Source: Bacteroidaceae bacterium
GTDB lineage: Bacteria > Bacteroidota > Bacteroidia > Bacteroidales > Bacteroidaceae
Assembly (NCBI GenBank): GCA_017650045.1
Contig: JAGCFP010000091.1
Coordinates: 1 to 64,000, forward strand
DNA length: 64,000 bases
Direction of reading: 5' to 3'
Shown here: positions 25,100 to 33,494 of the stretch, piece by piece
Position numbering within the stretch: position 1 is the first letter of the stretch
Layout: each line of letters begins with the position of its first letter
Notes under the pieces: model-generated
What the model saw: only the letters and a program-made list of their open reading frames with translations
Told to the model about the DNA's origin: nothing
The model's database searches: none
Position numbers and translations under genes: made by a program

Positions 25100-25867
25100 T
25101 TATATGCAATATTGTCGTATTTGGAATTCTTTTGTGACTTCTATTAAACTTTCTTCTATACTTCTACCATTGAAGAACGAATATTGAAGTCTGCGACTAT
25201 CCATCGGAATAGTCTTGTTTTTTCCATTCCTTTTAATTGTTCCATTTTGACTAACAGAAAAATAGTACCTATTTTCATAACTGAAGTATTCTCGTCGCTT
25301 CTCCGTTTTTGCATGATTTCCCATAGGAGTGTGTATTGGGTTGAGTATCATATGAGTATTTTTTAAAAGATTATTAAAACGTTCTTCTAAATCTACTCTT
25401 TGTTGATGTCTGAATACTGGCCTATTACTCTCCCTTTGAATATTTCTAATGATATTAATCTCGCCACATTGTAATACTAGACAATTCATATTTTTTATAG
25501 TCAGTTGACGGCGAGTCTCTAACTCATTAATGAAACGTTCACATAAAGGCTCGTTATTATTTATTTCTTCACTTGTAGCAAAAAACTGGTTCGTATAAAT
25601 ATTGTGAATAATACCATTTTCTATTATATATAAACAGTTATTTAGTTTCAGAAAACTGCTTTCATTAACATTTTTCACCTCGAACAAAATGAAAGACGAT
25701 GTATTCTTTATTTGCTCATTTAATATGCTCACATCGTGCTGATTTACTAGTGTGTTTCCACAGAAAACTAGCAAATCTGCTCTTGAAATATTTACAAGGT
25801 TTGTCATTAATTCAAGACGTTTTTGAGCAGCTAAGTTATAATGAAAAGAAATTAATTCTACTATCAT
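25100..25867 (-). CDS. nitrilase-like protein of unknown function, second gene of nuclease operon
   Basis: A 255-residue protein (263 if it starts at the TTG at 25891, whose TTGA overlaps the stop codon of the nuclease gene). The pattern resembles the carbon-nitrogen hydrolase fold: RADLLVFCGNTL where nitrilases have their Glu-containing strand, and MNCLVLQCGEINII where they have the catalytic Cys strand; later NPIHTPMGNH. The Glu-Lys-Cys triad is not complete in the expected places, so catalytic activity is doubtful. The assignment is tentative. Very AT-rich compared with housekeeping genes of the window, suggesting transfer. Confidence 0.55.
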   Translation of the reverse strand: MIVELISFHYNLAAQKRLELMTNLVNISRADLLVFCGNTLVNQHDVSILNEQIKNTSSFILFEVKNVNESSFLKLNNCLYIIENGIIHNIYTNQFFATSEEINNNEPLCERFINELETRRQLTIKNMNCLVLQCGEINIIRNIQRESNRPVFRHQQRVDLEERFNNLLKNTHMILNPIHTPMGNHAKTEKRREYFSYENRYYFSVSQNGTIKRNGKNKTIPMDSRRLQYSFFNGRSIEESLIEVTKEFQIRQYCI

Positions 25868-25887
25868 CTTATCAATCTTTAGGGTGG

Positions 25888-26838
25888 TCAAAAAGGGTAA
25901 CGAGCTTGAAGGTACTTAATCCAGTCTTGGAATTTTGATTCTCTTGGGTAATAAATCTTCAACAAATCAAATAGTGATTCGAAAGTGATAGACTTAAATG
26001 TAGAGACTCCATATTCAGTTAAGAATTCCCTGTACTTTGGTAAGACCTTTGTAAAGTGTGGGTTCCCGTTTGGATAGAGTGTAATGCTGTAAAATCTTTC
26101 CAACATATTGTTCATAACCATTGATTCTCCTAAGATATGATTTCTCCATATCTGCCTGAATTCATCCAAACAAAGGTTTGTCTCCCTAATGGGCCTGTTG
26201 GCAATGTCTTCTTTGTATAGACCAGAATTGCGCGTAATTTTTGCATATTGTGATTGCTCGTTTTTCATAACCTCGTCGTGTTCTTTTTCGCCAAAATGGT
26301 AACCTTCTTCTGTATATTTCACTTCTATACCGATACCTCCAATTTGCCCGTCGTGCATAAACTCTATATATGCATCAAAAGATGTGTTGTCATTAAGACA
26401 CGTCGTTTTCTCAGGAGCCCATTCTATACGGATGTCTGTAATGACGTCAATAAGAGGTTCGCCTAGAATGTCGTTGAAAACCTTAGCTGCTGCTTGAAGA
26501 TCTGCTTTCATGGGAACAAATACATTCCAAGGAATATGTTCACTCCTGAGCATATTTGCATAAAGACCTGCATGTTGTGCTGTTGTAAGTTTGGGATATC
26601 GTTTCCTTATCTGATTCAATATATCGGATCTGAAACCTTCATAGAAGTTCAGACCGGCATCAGCATCTTCAGGCAAAAGAAATGCTCCATACTTACCAAA
26701 ACGATTAGACGGATCAAAACCTACTTTCAGATATTTTTCTCTGAATAATGATTGTTTTGTACGAGCAGCTTTTTTAAAAGGCTTGTCACTTTTGCAGGTT
26801 TCTTCACAATGAAAGTGATTCGCTGAGAGGTGTTCCAT
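25888..26838 (-). CDS. PD-(D/E)XK nuclease, PGN_0703-like putative restriction endonuclease
   Basis: A 316-residue protein starting MEHLSANHFHCEETC. The nuclease core is TSFDAYIEFMHDGQIGGIGI followed by EVKYTE: Asp155, then Glu172-x-Lys174, with a preceding Glu139 in IRIEWAP. This is the pattern of the PGN_0703 family annotated as putative restriction endonucleases in Bacteroidetes. An ATG 31 codons upstream is rejected because the promoter lies between the two starts. First gene of a three-gene operon with a nitrilase-like protein and an unknown protein; no methyltransferase is adjacent, so classical restriction-modification is not supported. Confidence 0.75.
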   Translation of the reverse strand: MEHLSANHFHCEETCKSDKPFKKAARTKQSLFREKYLKVGFDPSNRFGKYGAFLLPEDADAGLNFYEGFRSDILNQIRKRYPKLTTAQHAGLYANMLRSEHIPWNVFVPMKADLQAAAKVFNDILGEPLIDVITDIRIEWAPEKTTCLNDNTSFDAYIEFMHDGQIGGIGIEVKYTEEGYHFGEKEHDEVMKNEQSQYAKITRNSGLYKEDIANRPIRETNLCLDEFRQIWRNHILGESMVMNNMLERFYSITLYPNGNPHFTKVLPKYREFLTEYGVSTFKSITFESLFDLLKIYYPRESKFQDWIKYLQARYPF

Positions 26839-26859
26839 ATTATTGTTTATTTTACACTC

Positions 26860-26891
26860 CAAAAATATTAAAGTATTCTTTAATAAACAAA
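26860..26891 (-). promoter_or_regulatory. promoter of the nuclease operon
   Basis: Minus strand: TTTG (26888-26891), 20 bases, TATTTTTG (26860-26867). Position places transcription start about 15 bases before the ATG at 26838. Confidence 0.65.
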
Positions 26892-27323
26892 CCTTAAGTG
26901 TGGAAACATGCTTTTTGGCCCTTGTTTCCACACCTGAGTTTTACTAGAGGTGTGATTTGGCGGATAAAAGGTAAAATAACAGCCCAATTTCGCATTTTTC
27001 CCTGCGTTTTTCCCTGTGTTTCCTTAATTTTTCCCTGTTTTCCCTCTAAACGTGCTGACAGCAGAGGGAAAAGTTGCAAAACGCAGTTGTACGATATTAT
27101 CTTTGCATTGCGCTTAAAGGGAGGACTACTAAGCTCGTTTGAATGATGGATGCCCGTTTCTCTTTCACCTTTCACAGAGGTGTGATTAGTGATTGAGAAA
27201 CATAGGGTATCAGGTGTGAAAGATGGCGCGCAATCTTTCACAATCTTTCACGACCTTTCACGCCCATCCCCTTGAAGTGCCTATACATTATTTATTATAT
27301 AAACCTTAAAAACACTTTTACAA
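26892..27323. other. non-coding leader of VapE gene with motif arrays
   Basis: No gene is seen. Four copies of TTTTTCCCTG or close variants occur at 26995-27004, 27007-27016, 27028-27037 and 27038-27046. Six copies of GTGAAAG/CTTTCAC lie at 27162-27168, 27169-27175, 27216-27222, 27235-27241, 27245-27251 and 27255-27261; the last three are spaced exactly 10 bases. The block ends about 60 bases before the VapE start and could be a replication-initiator or regulator binding region. Confidence 0.7.
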
Positions 27324-28508
27324 ATGGAAAAAATGAAGATTAACAAAATGCAGGGAGCTGTCTGTATGATAGAGAGCTTCCTCGACGAAAACTACGAGTT
27401 TCGTCGGAATGTGCTCAGTGGTAAGACTGAGGTAAGAAAACTAAGTGAGGAGACGGACAGATGGCATATCTTGACGACCATAGCTCTCAATTCCATCGTC
27501 CGAAAAGCTAAAATAGAGGGTTTTGGTGAAAAATCGCCAAAAACTGACATCGAAGAGTATATAGGGTCGGATGCCATCAAGGATTATGACCCTATAAAGG
27601 ATTATTTGGAGCACCTCCCTACATGGGACGGAAAGAATCATGTGGCAGAATTATTCAGCAGAATCCCAGGACTAACCTCTGAACAATTAAGTTGGTTCAG
27701 CACTTGGCTTCGTTCTGCTGTGGCACATTGGTTGGGGATGGATATGCTTCATGGCAATGAATGTGTGCCTGTGCTTATAGGAACACAAGGCTGTGGAAAA
27801 TCTACTTTTGCTGTGAGGTTACTTCCTCCAGAACTGAGGGCTTACTTTCTGGATCACATCAACTTCGGGAATAAGTTCGATAGTGATATGGCACTGACGC
27901 ATAACCTCTTAGTGAATATCGACGAGTTTGCCAACATGGGGCCTTCGCAGCAAGGTAAGTTGAAACAAATGCTTTCAAGGGTAAAAGTGAATGGTCGTCC
28001 CATCTTTGGAAAGAGCCAAGATGACAGAAGGCGATATGCCTCGTTCTTGGCAACTACCAATGATGAGCATCCGCTTTGCGACCCTACAGGTAGTCGTCGC
28101 TTTCTCTGTCTGAAGGTAACTCAAGGCAGTCTTATCGATAATGAGACACCATTGGACTATCAGCAACTCTATGCGCAACTAGTCTTTGAACTCAAAGAGA
28201 GCCAGATACCTTATTGGTTCAGTAATGACGAAGTAAAGCGCATACAAGAGGTGAACCTGCCCTACTTGAAGGATCAGGATCTGGAAGGCATGATCGCCTG
28301 CTGTTATCGCTTGCCTGAAGAACAGGAGCAAGGCGAATGGTTGCCAGGCAATGAGGTCTTTAAGACACTGCAAGGTCGCTACCCGATGCTCAAGGAAGAC
28401 ATTGGCACTAAAGTGAAGATAGGTAAGGTACTGAGGTTCATGGGATGCCAACTGATGCATGGACGTAACGGACAGCTTTATCAGTTGGTACCACTTGAGG
28501 CTGCATGA
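27324..28508 (+). CDS. VapE/DUF3874-type helicase-primase-like ATPase
   Basis: A 394-residue protein of the virulence-associated E family. Residues about 85-110 hold the typical PIKDYLEHLPTWDGKNHVAE lead-in, Walker A is IGTQGCGKS (152-160), Walker B NLLVNIDEF (194-202), followed by KQMLSRVKVNGRPIFGKSQD and the arginine-rich FLATTNDEHPLCDPTGSRRF. VapE-like proteins are SF3-related ATPases found in prophages, satellites and Bacteroidetes genomic modules; a replicative role is likely. No separate primase domain is visible at the N-terminus. Arrays of GTGAAAG motifs flank it on both sides and an HU-like gene follows. Confidence 0.85.
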   Translation: MEKMKINKMQGAVCMIESFLDENYEFRRNVLSGKTEVRKLSEETDRWHILTTIALNSIVRKAKIEGFGEKSPKTDIEEYIGSDAIKDYDPIKDYLEHLPTWDGKNHVAELFSRIPGLTSEQLSWFSTWLRSAVAHWLGMDMLHGNECVPVLIGTQGCGKSTFAVRLLPPELRAYFLDHINFGNKFDSDMALTHNLLVNIDEFANMGPSQQGKLKQMLSRVKVNGRPIFGKSQDDRRRYASFLATTNDEHPLCDPTGSRRFLCLKVTQGSLIDNETPLDYQQLYAQLVFELKESQIPYWFSNDEVKRIQEVNLPYLKDQDLEGMIACCYRLPEEQEQGEWLPGNEVFKTLQGRYPMLKEDIGTKVKIGKVLRFMGCQLMHGRNGQLYQLVPLEAA

Positions 28509-28853
28509 AAGGTTGGTGAAAGGTTGTGAAAGATGCTGAGGCATCTTTCACACTGATTAGCCAATGATATTCATGGTTATTCTTGTGATCTGTGAAAGGT
28601 GAAAGAATAAACACTTCTCATATGGAATAAAAAAACTATAATTGGTATAAGAAAAGAAAGCGAAAGCCTTTGTAAAACCATTGGGGTGGACTGGTAGAGT
28701 TCAGTTATCAGTGTTGAGCATGTAATCAACACTGCTGATTAAATGATTACCACTGCTGATTACGTAATCACCACTGCTGATTAGGTTCTGCCTTGCCATT
28801 CCGTAGGTTTTACCTCGGCATACGCAGGTTTTTAAATAAAAGAGAAAAAGAAA
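28509..28853. other. non-coding spacer between VapE and HU-like genes
   Basis: Immediately after the VapE stop, TGAAAGG units recur with 10-base spacing; GTGAAAG/CTTTCAC occurs at 28516-28522, 28526-28532, 28545-28551, 28592-28598 and 28599-28605. GTGAAAGATGC (28526-28536) and GCATCTTTCAC (28541-28551) form a perfect hairpin with loop TGAG. A separate 21-bp repeat array is at 28723-28783. No small gene was recognised here. Confidence 0.7.
28723..28783. repeat. three 21-bp repeats containing CACTGCTGATTA
   Basis: CACTGCTGATTA occurs at 28730-28741, 28751-28762 and 28772-28783, exactly 21 bases apart. The first and third copies form TAATCA-N7-TGATTA inverted repeats. They lie 70-130 bases upstream of the HU-like gene and may be protein-binding sites for it or for the VapE protein. 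Confidence 0.85.
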
Positions 28854-29480
28854 ATGGCAAAGTATATCAAACAAGAAATGAACGACCTCCATGGGGAGGG
28901 AAAGACCAAGGCTTACTACCGCATGAAAGTGCAACGCAACATCGCCACCAATGAACTGGTGAAGCTGATGTGTGCGCATAGGGCAGGAGTGAGCGAGGGT
29001 GTAATCAAGGCTGTGATTATGCAGCTTACAGATGAAATAGCCTATCAGTTGGCTGATGGCCGTTCTGTAACCATCGATGGTCTAGGCACCTTCCGTGCTA
29101 CCATTGGGGTGAGGTCCGACAAGGAGATGGATGGCATAGACGATGGTCGGACACAGCGCAATGCCTTAAGTCTTGAGGTGAATGGCGTGAATTATAAGGT
29201 TGACAAGGAATTGGTTAGGATGGTGGATAGTTGCTGCGACTTGGAGCGTGGGGGCACCTATCGCCTGCATCGCTCGCCTTACACCATTGAGCAACGCTTA
29301 ACTTTGGCGCAGCAGTTCCTTGATGAACATGCATTGATGCGCGTAGGCGACTATGCGAAGCTGACAGGCCTCTCACGCACTGCTGCCACTTTGGAATTGC
29401 AGAAGTTCAGGCGTGATGCCTCCACAGGCATTACCATTAACGGATTGGGCAACACTTCTGTCTATGTGAAGCGGAAATAG
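28854..29480 (+). CDS. HU-like DNA-binding protein with C-terminal extension
   Basis: A 208-residue protein. The first about 130 residues follow the HU fold: helices (NIATNELVKLMCAHRAGVSE), then DGRSVTIDGLGTFRATIGVR as the arm. Residues about 145-208 form a second small domain that looks helix-turn-helix-like (DYAKLTGLSRTAATLELQKF followed by RRDASTGITINGLGNTSVY). This long form is typical of the HU-like proteins in VapE modules of Bacteroidetes. It probably binds the nearby repeat arrays (inference). No smalltalk or amidase gene follows, so the module is incomplete compared with the one that ends at position 707. Confidence 0.8.
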   Translation: MAKYIKQEMNDLHGEGKTKAYYRMKVQRNIATNELVKLMCAHRAGVSEGVIKAVIMQLTDEIAYQLADGRSVTIDGLGTFRATIGVRSDKEMDGIDDGRTQRNALSLEVNGVNYKVDKELVRMVDSCCDLERGGTYRLHRSPYTIEQRLTLAQQFLDEHALMRVGDYAKLTGLSRTAATLELQKFRRDASTGITINGLGNTSVYVKRK

Positions 29481-29484
29481 GTGT

Positions 29485-30246
29485 TTAATCGAAACTGAGG
29501 TAATGGCTGAGGCGTTCCAGGTCTTGCTCTGTGAACTCATCGTAAAGGATAAAGGTGCGCAGGTTCTTGATGTCACCATGACGCTGACGATATTCCACTA
29601 AGGCACGGGCTTGGTAGAAGTTGAGGTAAGGATGGTTGCGCAGACGTTCCACACTGCTGCGATTCACAGGGATGCGGGTGATGTCTTCTTCGTGTACCTC
29701 AAACCAAGGGAGGAGCTGCTGGTAGTCGAGACGGATTTCTGCCAACTGACTGATATCGTAGAAACCACCAAGCTGTCGGCGATAGTTCAAAATCATACCC
29801 GCAATACCACTGCCAATGCCTGGTATCTGCATGAGGGTGAGGCTATCCACATGATTTATGTCAAAAACCACGATTTCATCGAGTTTTTTCGGGTAGAGGC
29901 GAGTAGTATCTGGAAGGTATAATTGAGGTGTTTCACGCGTCGCAGTATCTGCTTGATAAGAGCGCTGGGTATATGTACGACGTTCATACGTACGAGGTTG
30001 GTAGGTTCGTGGCTCGTACGTACGTGGTTGATAGCGCAGACTGTCGGCTTCATGGATAGAAGCCATAAAAGCTTCATACTCTGCTTGAAATTTCTGTTCT
30101 GCTTCAGGATCCATAGGCTCTGTAGCAGAGCTGAAAGGAGAAAGAACAAGCAGTACTACCACTAAAAGTATAGCTCCAAGTAGCAGCACAATACCCCGTT
30201 TCTCGGCTGGGGAGAAATAATGGAACTCATCAAACCAGTGTGCCAT
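29485..30246 (-). CDS. helix-hairpin-helix (ComEA-like) membrane-anchored protein
   Basis: A 253-residue protein with one N-terminal transmembrane segment (GIVLLLGAILLVVVLLVLSP, about 18-37), a linker with six repeats of the type YxPRTYE (about 72-98), and two helix-hairpin-helix regions: FDINHVDSLTLMQIPGIGSG and IPVNRSSVERLRNHPYLNFY followed by QARALVEYR. Such proteins of the ComEA type bind DNA non-specifically outside the inner membrane. The repeated Arg/Tyr linker would add positive charge. Located 3 bases downstream of the NSS transporter gene, so co-transcribed with it. Its role, perhaps DNA uptake, is inferred. Confidence 0.8.
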   Translation of the reverse strand: MAHWFDEFHYFSPAEKRGIVLLLGAILLVVVLLVLSPFSSATEPMDPEAEQKFQAEYEAFMASIHEADSLRYQPRTYEPRTYQPRTYERRTYTQRSYQADTATRETPQLYLPDTTRLYPKKLDEIVVFDINHVDSLTLMQIPGIGSGIAGMILNYRRQLGGFYDISQLAEIRLDYQQLLPWFEVHEEDITRIPVNRSSVERLRNHPYLNFYQARALVEYRQRHGDIKNLRTFILYDEFTEQDLERLSHYLSFD

Positions 30247-30249
30247 GAT

Positions 30250-31620
30250 TTACGAAAAGAAACCCAACTCATTGAAGAACACCATGGCGATGCCTGCAGG
30301 TGCTACATAGCGCAGGATGATGATAATGGCGCGATAGATATAGGGATGCAAGGTACGACAAGGACTCAACTCGGCACGCAGTACACGGTGGTCAAGGAAC
30401 CAACCTGTAAAGATGGCAATGAAGAATCCACCTGTTGGGAGCATGATCTTCGCTGTGACAAAGTCGAATGCATCAAACAGGGTCTTGCCAAAGATGGTAA
30501 AGTCGCTGAGTACGCCGAAGGAGAGCGCACAGAGTATGCCGATGAATCCACATACGATGGTAACTACCCAAGCTGCTTTCTTGCGGGTAAAGTTGAACTC
30601 CTCATGCAGGTAGAGCGTCACAACCTCATGCATGGAGATGGTGGAGGTGAGTGCTGCCAGCGAGAGCAAGATATAAAACATGAGGCTCAGGGCCGTGGCA
30701 ATAAATGGAATGTCACCGAAAGCCTGTGTGAATACATTGGGCAAGGTAATGAAGATGAGGCTGGGGCCTGCATCTGGATTGATACCCACTGCAAAGGCTG
30801 CAGGGAAGATGATGAAACCAGCTAAGATGGCCACCATGGAGTCAATGCTTGCAATGGAGAGAGCCGTATTGGGCAACTTGGTATCGGCACGGAAGTAAGA
30901 GGCATAAGTGCAAAGGCATCCCATACCCAGACTTAAGGAGTAGAACGTCTGTCCCAAGGCACTGAGGAATACATCGGCATTAACCTTACTGAAATCAGGC
31001 TTTAGAAGGAAGTCGATACCAGCAGATGCGCCAGGGAGCGTGATGGAACAAACGGCCAGAAACAATAACAAGATAAACAATACTGGCATAAGAATCTTAG
31101 CCGAACGCTCGATGCCTTTCTGCACGCCCTTGGTGATGATGACGTGCGTGGCAAGCATGAAAAGGGTCATGAGAACGGCGGGCTTCCAAGGATTGCTTAC
31201 GAAACTGTTGAACATGTCCACAAAGTCGGCTGAGACTTTATTGGCAAAGGCATTCGAAGCAGAATCTATCACATACTCCAGACACCAGCCTGCTACTACG
31301 GTGTAATATCCTAAGATACAGAATCCCGTGAGTACACCCCAGCGACCCACCCATCGCCACTGTGTGCCAGGAGCCAATATCTGGTAAGCCCTGGCAGTGT
31401 TAGCACGAGAATGACGGCCAATAGTGAACTCGGCTATCATCACAGGAAGTCCGAAAAAGAGGATACAGGCGATGTAGATAAGGATAAATGCTGCACCACC
31501 ACTGTTGCCTGTCTCGTATGGGAAACGCCATATATTGCCTAATCCTACTGCAGAACCTGCAGCAGCGAGGATGGCGCCCATCTTACTTCCGAAATTAATT
31601 CTGTTACTATTGTTTGTCAT
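30250..31620 (-). CDS. neurotransmitter:sodium symporter-family transporter
   Basis: A 456-residue inner-membrane transporter of the NSS family. The N-terminal MGAILAAAGSAVGLGNIWRF followed by PYETGNSGGAAF is the family's substrate/sodium-binding first helix, with about 11 further hydrophobic segments. Bacterial members (LeuT, MhsT types) import amino acids with sodium. No specific substrate can be read. It starts divergently from the VanZ-family gene, and both have TATCTTTG -7 elements facing away from each other. Confidence 0.88.
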   Translation of the reverse strand: MTNNSNRINFGSKMGAILAAAGSAVGLGNIWRFPYETGNSGGAAFILIYIACILFFGLPVMIAEFTIGRHSRANTARAYQILAPGTQWRWVGRWGVLTGFCILGYYTVVAGWCLEYVIDSASNAFANKVSADFVDMFNSFVSNPWKPAVLMTLFMLATHVIITKGVQKGIERSAKILMPVLFILLLFLAVCSITLPGASAGIDFLLKPDFSKVNADVFLSALGQTFYSLSLGMGCLCTYASYFRADTKLPNTALSIASIDSMVAILAGFIIFPAAFAVGINPDAGPSLIFITLPNVFTQAFGDIPFIATALSLMFYILLSLAALTSTISMHEVVTLYLHEEFNFTRKKAAWVVTIVCGFIGILCALSFGVLSDFTIFGKTLFDAFDFVTAKIMLPTGGFFIAIFTGWFLDHRVLRAELSPCRTLHPYIYRAIIIILRYVAPAGIAMVFFNELGFFS

Positions 31621-31637
31621 TTTGTGATAATTTCGTG

Positions 31638-31674
31638 CAAAGATAGCACTTTTAATTAATTGTTGCTATCTTTG
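31638..31674. promoter_or_regulatory. divergent -7 elements for NSS transporter and VanZ genes
   Basis: TATCTTTG on the minus strand at 31638-31645 (transporter) and on the plus strand at 31667-31674 (VanZ gene). They are separated by 21 bases; -33 boxes are not clear on either side. Confidence 0.5.
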
Positions 31675-31693
31675 TGGCGCAAAATCTTAAGCT

Positions 31694-32077
31694 ATGATGT
31701 CATTATTAAAAAGGTACCCACTTTCATTACTGCTGATTGCAGTTATCACATACCTTTCTTTCTTTACTCCGCCTAAAACGGAGTTGGATGAAATCACCAA
31801 CTTTGACAAGTTTGTACATTTCTGCATGTACTTCACGTTGTCTTCATTGTTGTGGATAGAGCATTTCAGGGCGCATCGGAAAGTGAAGGCTCCATGGTGG
31901 CATGGAGTGGTGGGGGCTTTGATTTGCCCCATTGTCTATAGTGGGGTGGTGGAGTTATTACAGGCTTATGCCACTACGACTCGAAGCGGTGATTGGGCAG
32001 ATTTTATCTTCAATACGCTGGGTGCCGTAGTGGGATCTGTGGTTTGCTATTATTGGGTGCGCAAGTATATTCGCTGA
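31694..32077 (+). CDS. VanZ-family membrane protein
   Basis: A 127-residue protein with four hydrophobic segments and the VanZ-like motif pattern FDKFVHFCMYFTLSSLLWIE, VVELLQAYATTTRSGDWADF and IFNTLGAVVGSVV. The family is named after a teicoplanin-resistance protein, but most members have no known function. Two adjacent ATG codons (31694, 31697) could serve as start. It is convergent with murF, with one base between the stop codons. Confidence 0.8.
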   Translation: MMSLLKRYPLSLLLIAVITYLSFFTPPKTELDEITNFDKFVHFCMYFTLSSLLWIEHFRAHRKVKAPWWHGVVGALICPIVYSGVVELLQAYATTTRSGDWADFIFNTLGAVVGSVVCYYWVRKYIR

Positions 32078-32078
32078 T

Positions 32079-33383
32079 TTAGAGATAATCAACAACACTG
32101 CTGAGCTTATTGCTATTGGATCCTTTGATGAGGATGGTTTTCCCTGTGGGTTGCAGTTGCTGCAAGGCTGCAATCAATGAGGGGGTATCTGGATAAGTGG
32201 GGTAGGCATGTCGTGCCTTGGCAAAATGCTCACCAACAAGCAATACCTCCTCGAAGTTGCATTCGTCGATATAATCCACCACTTTCTGATGTTCCATATC
32301 ACAATCGTTGCCCAATTCTCCCATCTGACCTAAGATGAGCATCTTATGCTCGGCTTCCATCAATCGGAAATTCTCAAGTGCTGCTTGCATACTGGTAGGG
32401 TTGGCATTGTAGGCATCGATAATCAGGGTGTTATGCGCTGTCTTCTGTAGCTGTGAGCGATTATTCTGTGGTGCATATTGTGCTATGGCAGCATTGATCT
32501 TCGCAGCATCTACCTGGAAGTATCGTCCGATGGTGATGGCAGCTAAGACATTGGTAAAGTTGTAGGAACCTATCAACTGAGTTTGTATAGCGTGCCAACG
32601 GCTGTCTTTCCGTTCTTTCCATTCCAAAGCCAGGAAAGGAGAGTTTCCTGTGATGCGTCCTGTCACATCCAATCCTTCATCTGTGCCATATTCTACTTTC
32701 GTCAGTCCTCCTGCAATGTTCTGCAGATAGGAGTTATCGTGGTCGATAAAGATGGTGGAATTGTCCTTTCCTCTAAGGAAGTCATATAACTCTCCTTTGG
32801 TACGAATGACTCCCTCGAAAGATCCAAAACCTAAGAGATGCGCCTTACCTACATTGGTAATGATGCCATAGTCTGGTTCTGCGACATCTACAAGCTCTTT
32901 GATATCCCCAGGATGGCTGGCTCCCATCTCTATGACTCCAAGTTGGTGTTCTTTCTTTAACCCAAGCACTGTCAGTGGCACTCCGATGGAATTGTTCAGG
33001 TTTCCTTGTGTGTAAAGGACTTGATATTTCTGGCTTAAAACAGCTGCAATGAGTTCTTTCGTCGTGGTTTTTCCGTTGGTACCTGTGATGCCAATGAGTG
33101 GAGTGCCTAATTGGCGGCGATGGTAATTGGCCAAAGCCTGCAGGGTTCTCAACCCATCGGCTACCAGTGTGTAACGAGGGTCATCTGCATGATAATAGGC
33201 CACCTCATCTACTACTACATGGCTGCATCCGGCTTCCAGCGCTTTCTCTGCGAAAGCGTTACCATTGAATGAAGCACCTTTCAGTGCGATGAAAAGAGAA
33301 CCTTGGGGACAATGACGACTGTCGGTTGTCACCCCTGTACTTTGCAGAAAGTGGGCATATAATGCTTGAATATCGTTGGTCAT
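32079..33383 (-). CDS. murF: UDP-N-acetylmuramoyl-tripeptide--D-alanyl-D-alanine ligase
   Basis: A 434-residue Mur ligase: N-terminal VTTDSRHCPQGSLFIALKGA, ATP loop GITGTNGKTTTKELI, central GVIEMGASHPGDI, and the C-terminal domain with DAYNANPTSMQAAL and LGQMGELG. It adds D-Ala-D-Ala to the UDP-MurNAc-tripeptide in the cytoplasm. The open frame extends 103 codons further upstream but that part overlaps the divergent folP gene; the start MTNDIQALYAHF matches the family's N-terminus. A TATCTTTG -7 element is at 33410-33417. It lies apart from the usual mur-fts cluster. Confidence 0.93.
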   Translation of the reverse strand: MTNDIQALYAHFLQSTGVTTDSRHCPQGSLFIALKGASFNGNAFAEKALEAGCSHVVVDEVAYYHADDPRYTLVADGLRTLQALANYHRRQLGTPLIGITGTNGKTTTKELIAAVLSQKYQVLYTQGNLNNSIGVPLTVLGLKKEHQLGVIEMGASHPGDIKELVDVAEPDYGIITNVGKAHLLGFGSFEGVIRTKGELYDFLRGKDNSTIFIDHDNSYLQNIAGGLTKVEYGTDEGLDVTGRITGNSPFLALEWKERKDSRWHAIQTQLIGSYNFTNVLAAITIGRYFQVDAAKINAAIAQYAPQNNRSQLQKTAHNTLIIDAYNANPTSMQAALENFRLMEAEHKMLILGQMGELGNDCDMEHQKVVDYIDECNFEEVLLVGEHFAKARHAYPTYPDTPSLIAALQQLQPTGKTILIKGSNSNKLSSVVDYL

Positions 33384-33494
33384 AAGGCTATTCTTTATAG
33401 GATTATAAACAAAGATAGGCATTATTTTCTTATGAAAGCTAAAAGCAAGCATTTTTTTGTTTACATTTGTGGCAATAAAGTCTGAGACAAACGA

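Noticed and set aside
25888..26838. Type II restriction-modification system
   Set aside because: A restriction-like nuclease is present, but no DNA methyltransferase is encoded nearby in the window.
26839..26931. 31-codon upstream extension of the nuclease gene
   Set aside because: The promoter boxes at 26860-26891 lie inside it, so that start would not be transcribed from this promoter.
26898..27146. 82-codon plus-strand ORF in the VapE leader
   Set aside because: Its sequence is dictated by the TTTTTCCCTG repeats (repeated Phe-Pro-Cys), with no start context or homology pattern.
28701..28979. Minus-strand ORF with ISSGDY-like repeats
   Set aside because: The repeated residues only reflect the 21-bp DNA repeats; the frame overlaps the HU-like gene start on the other strand.
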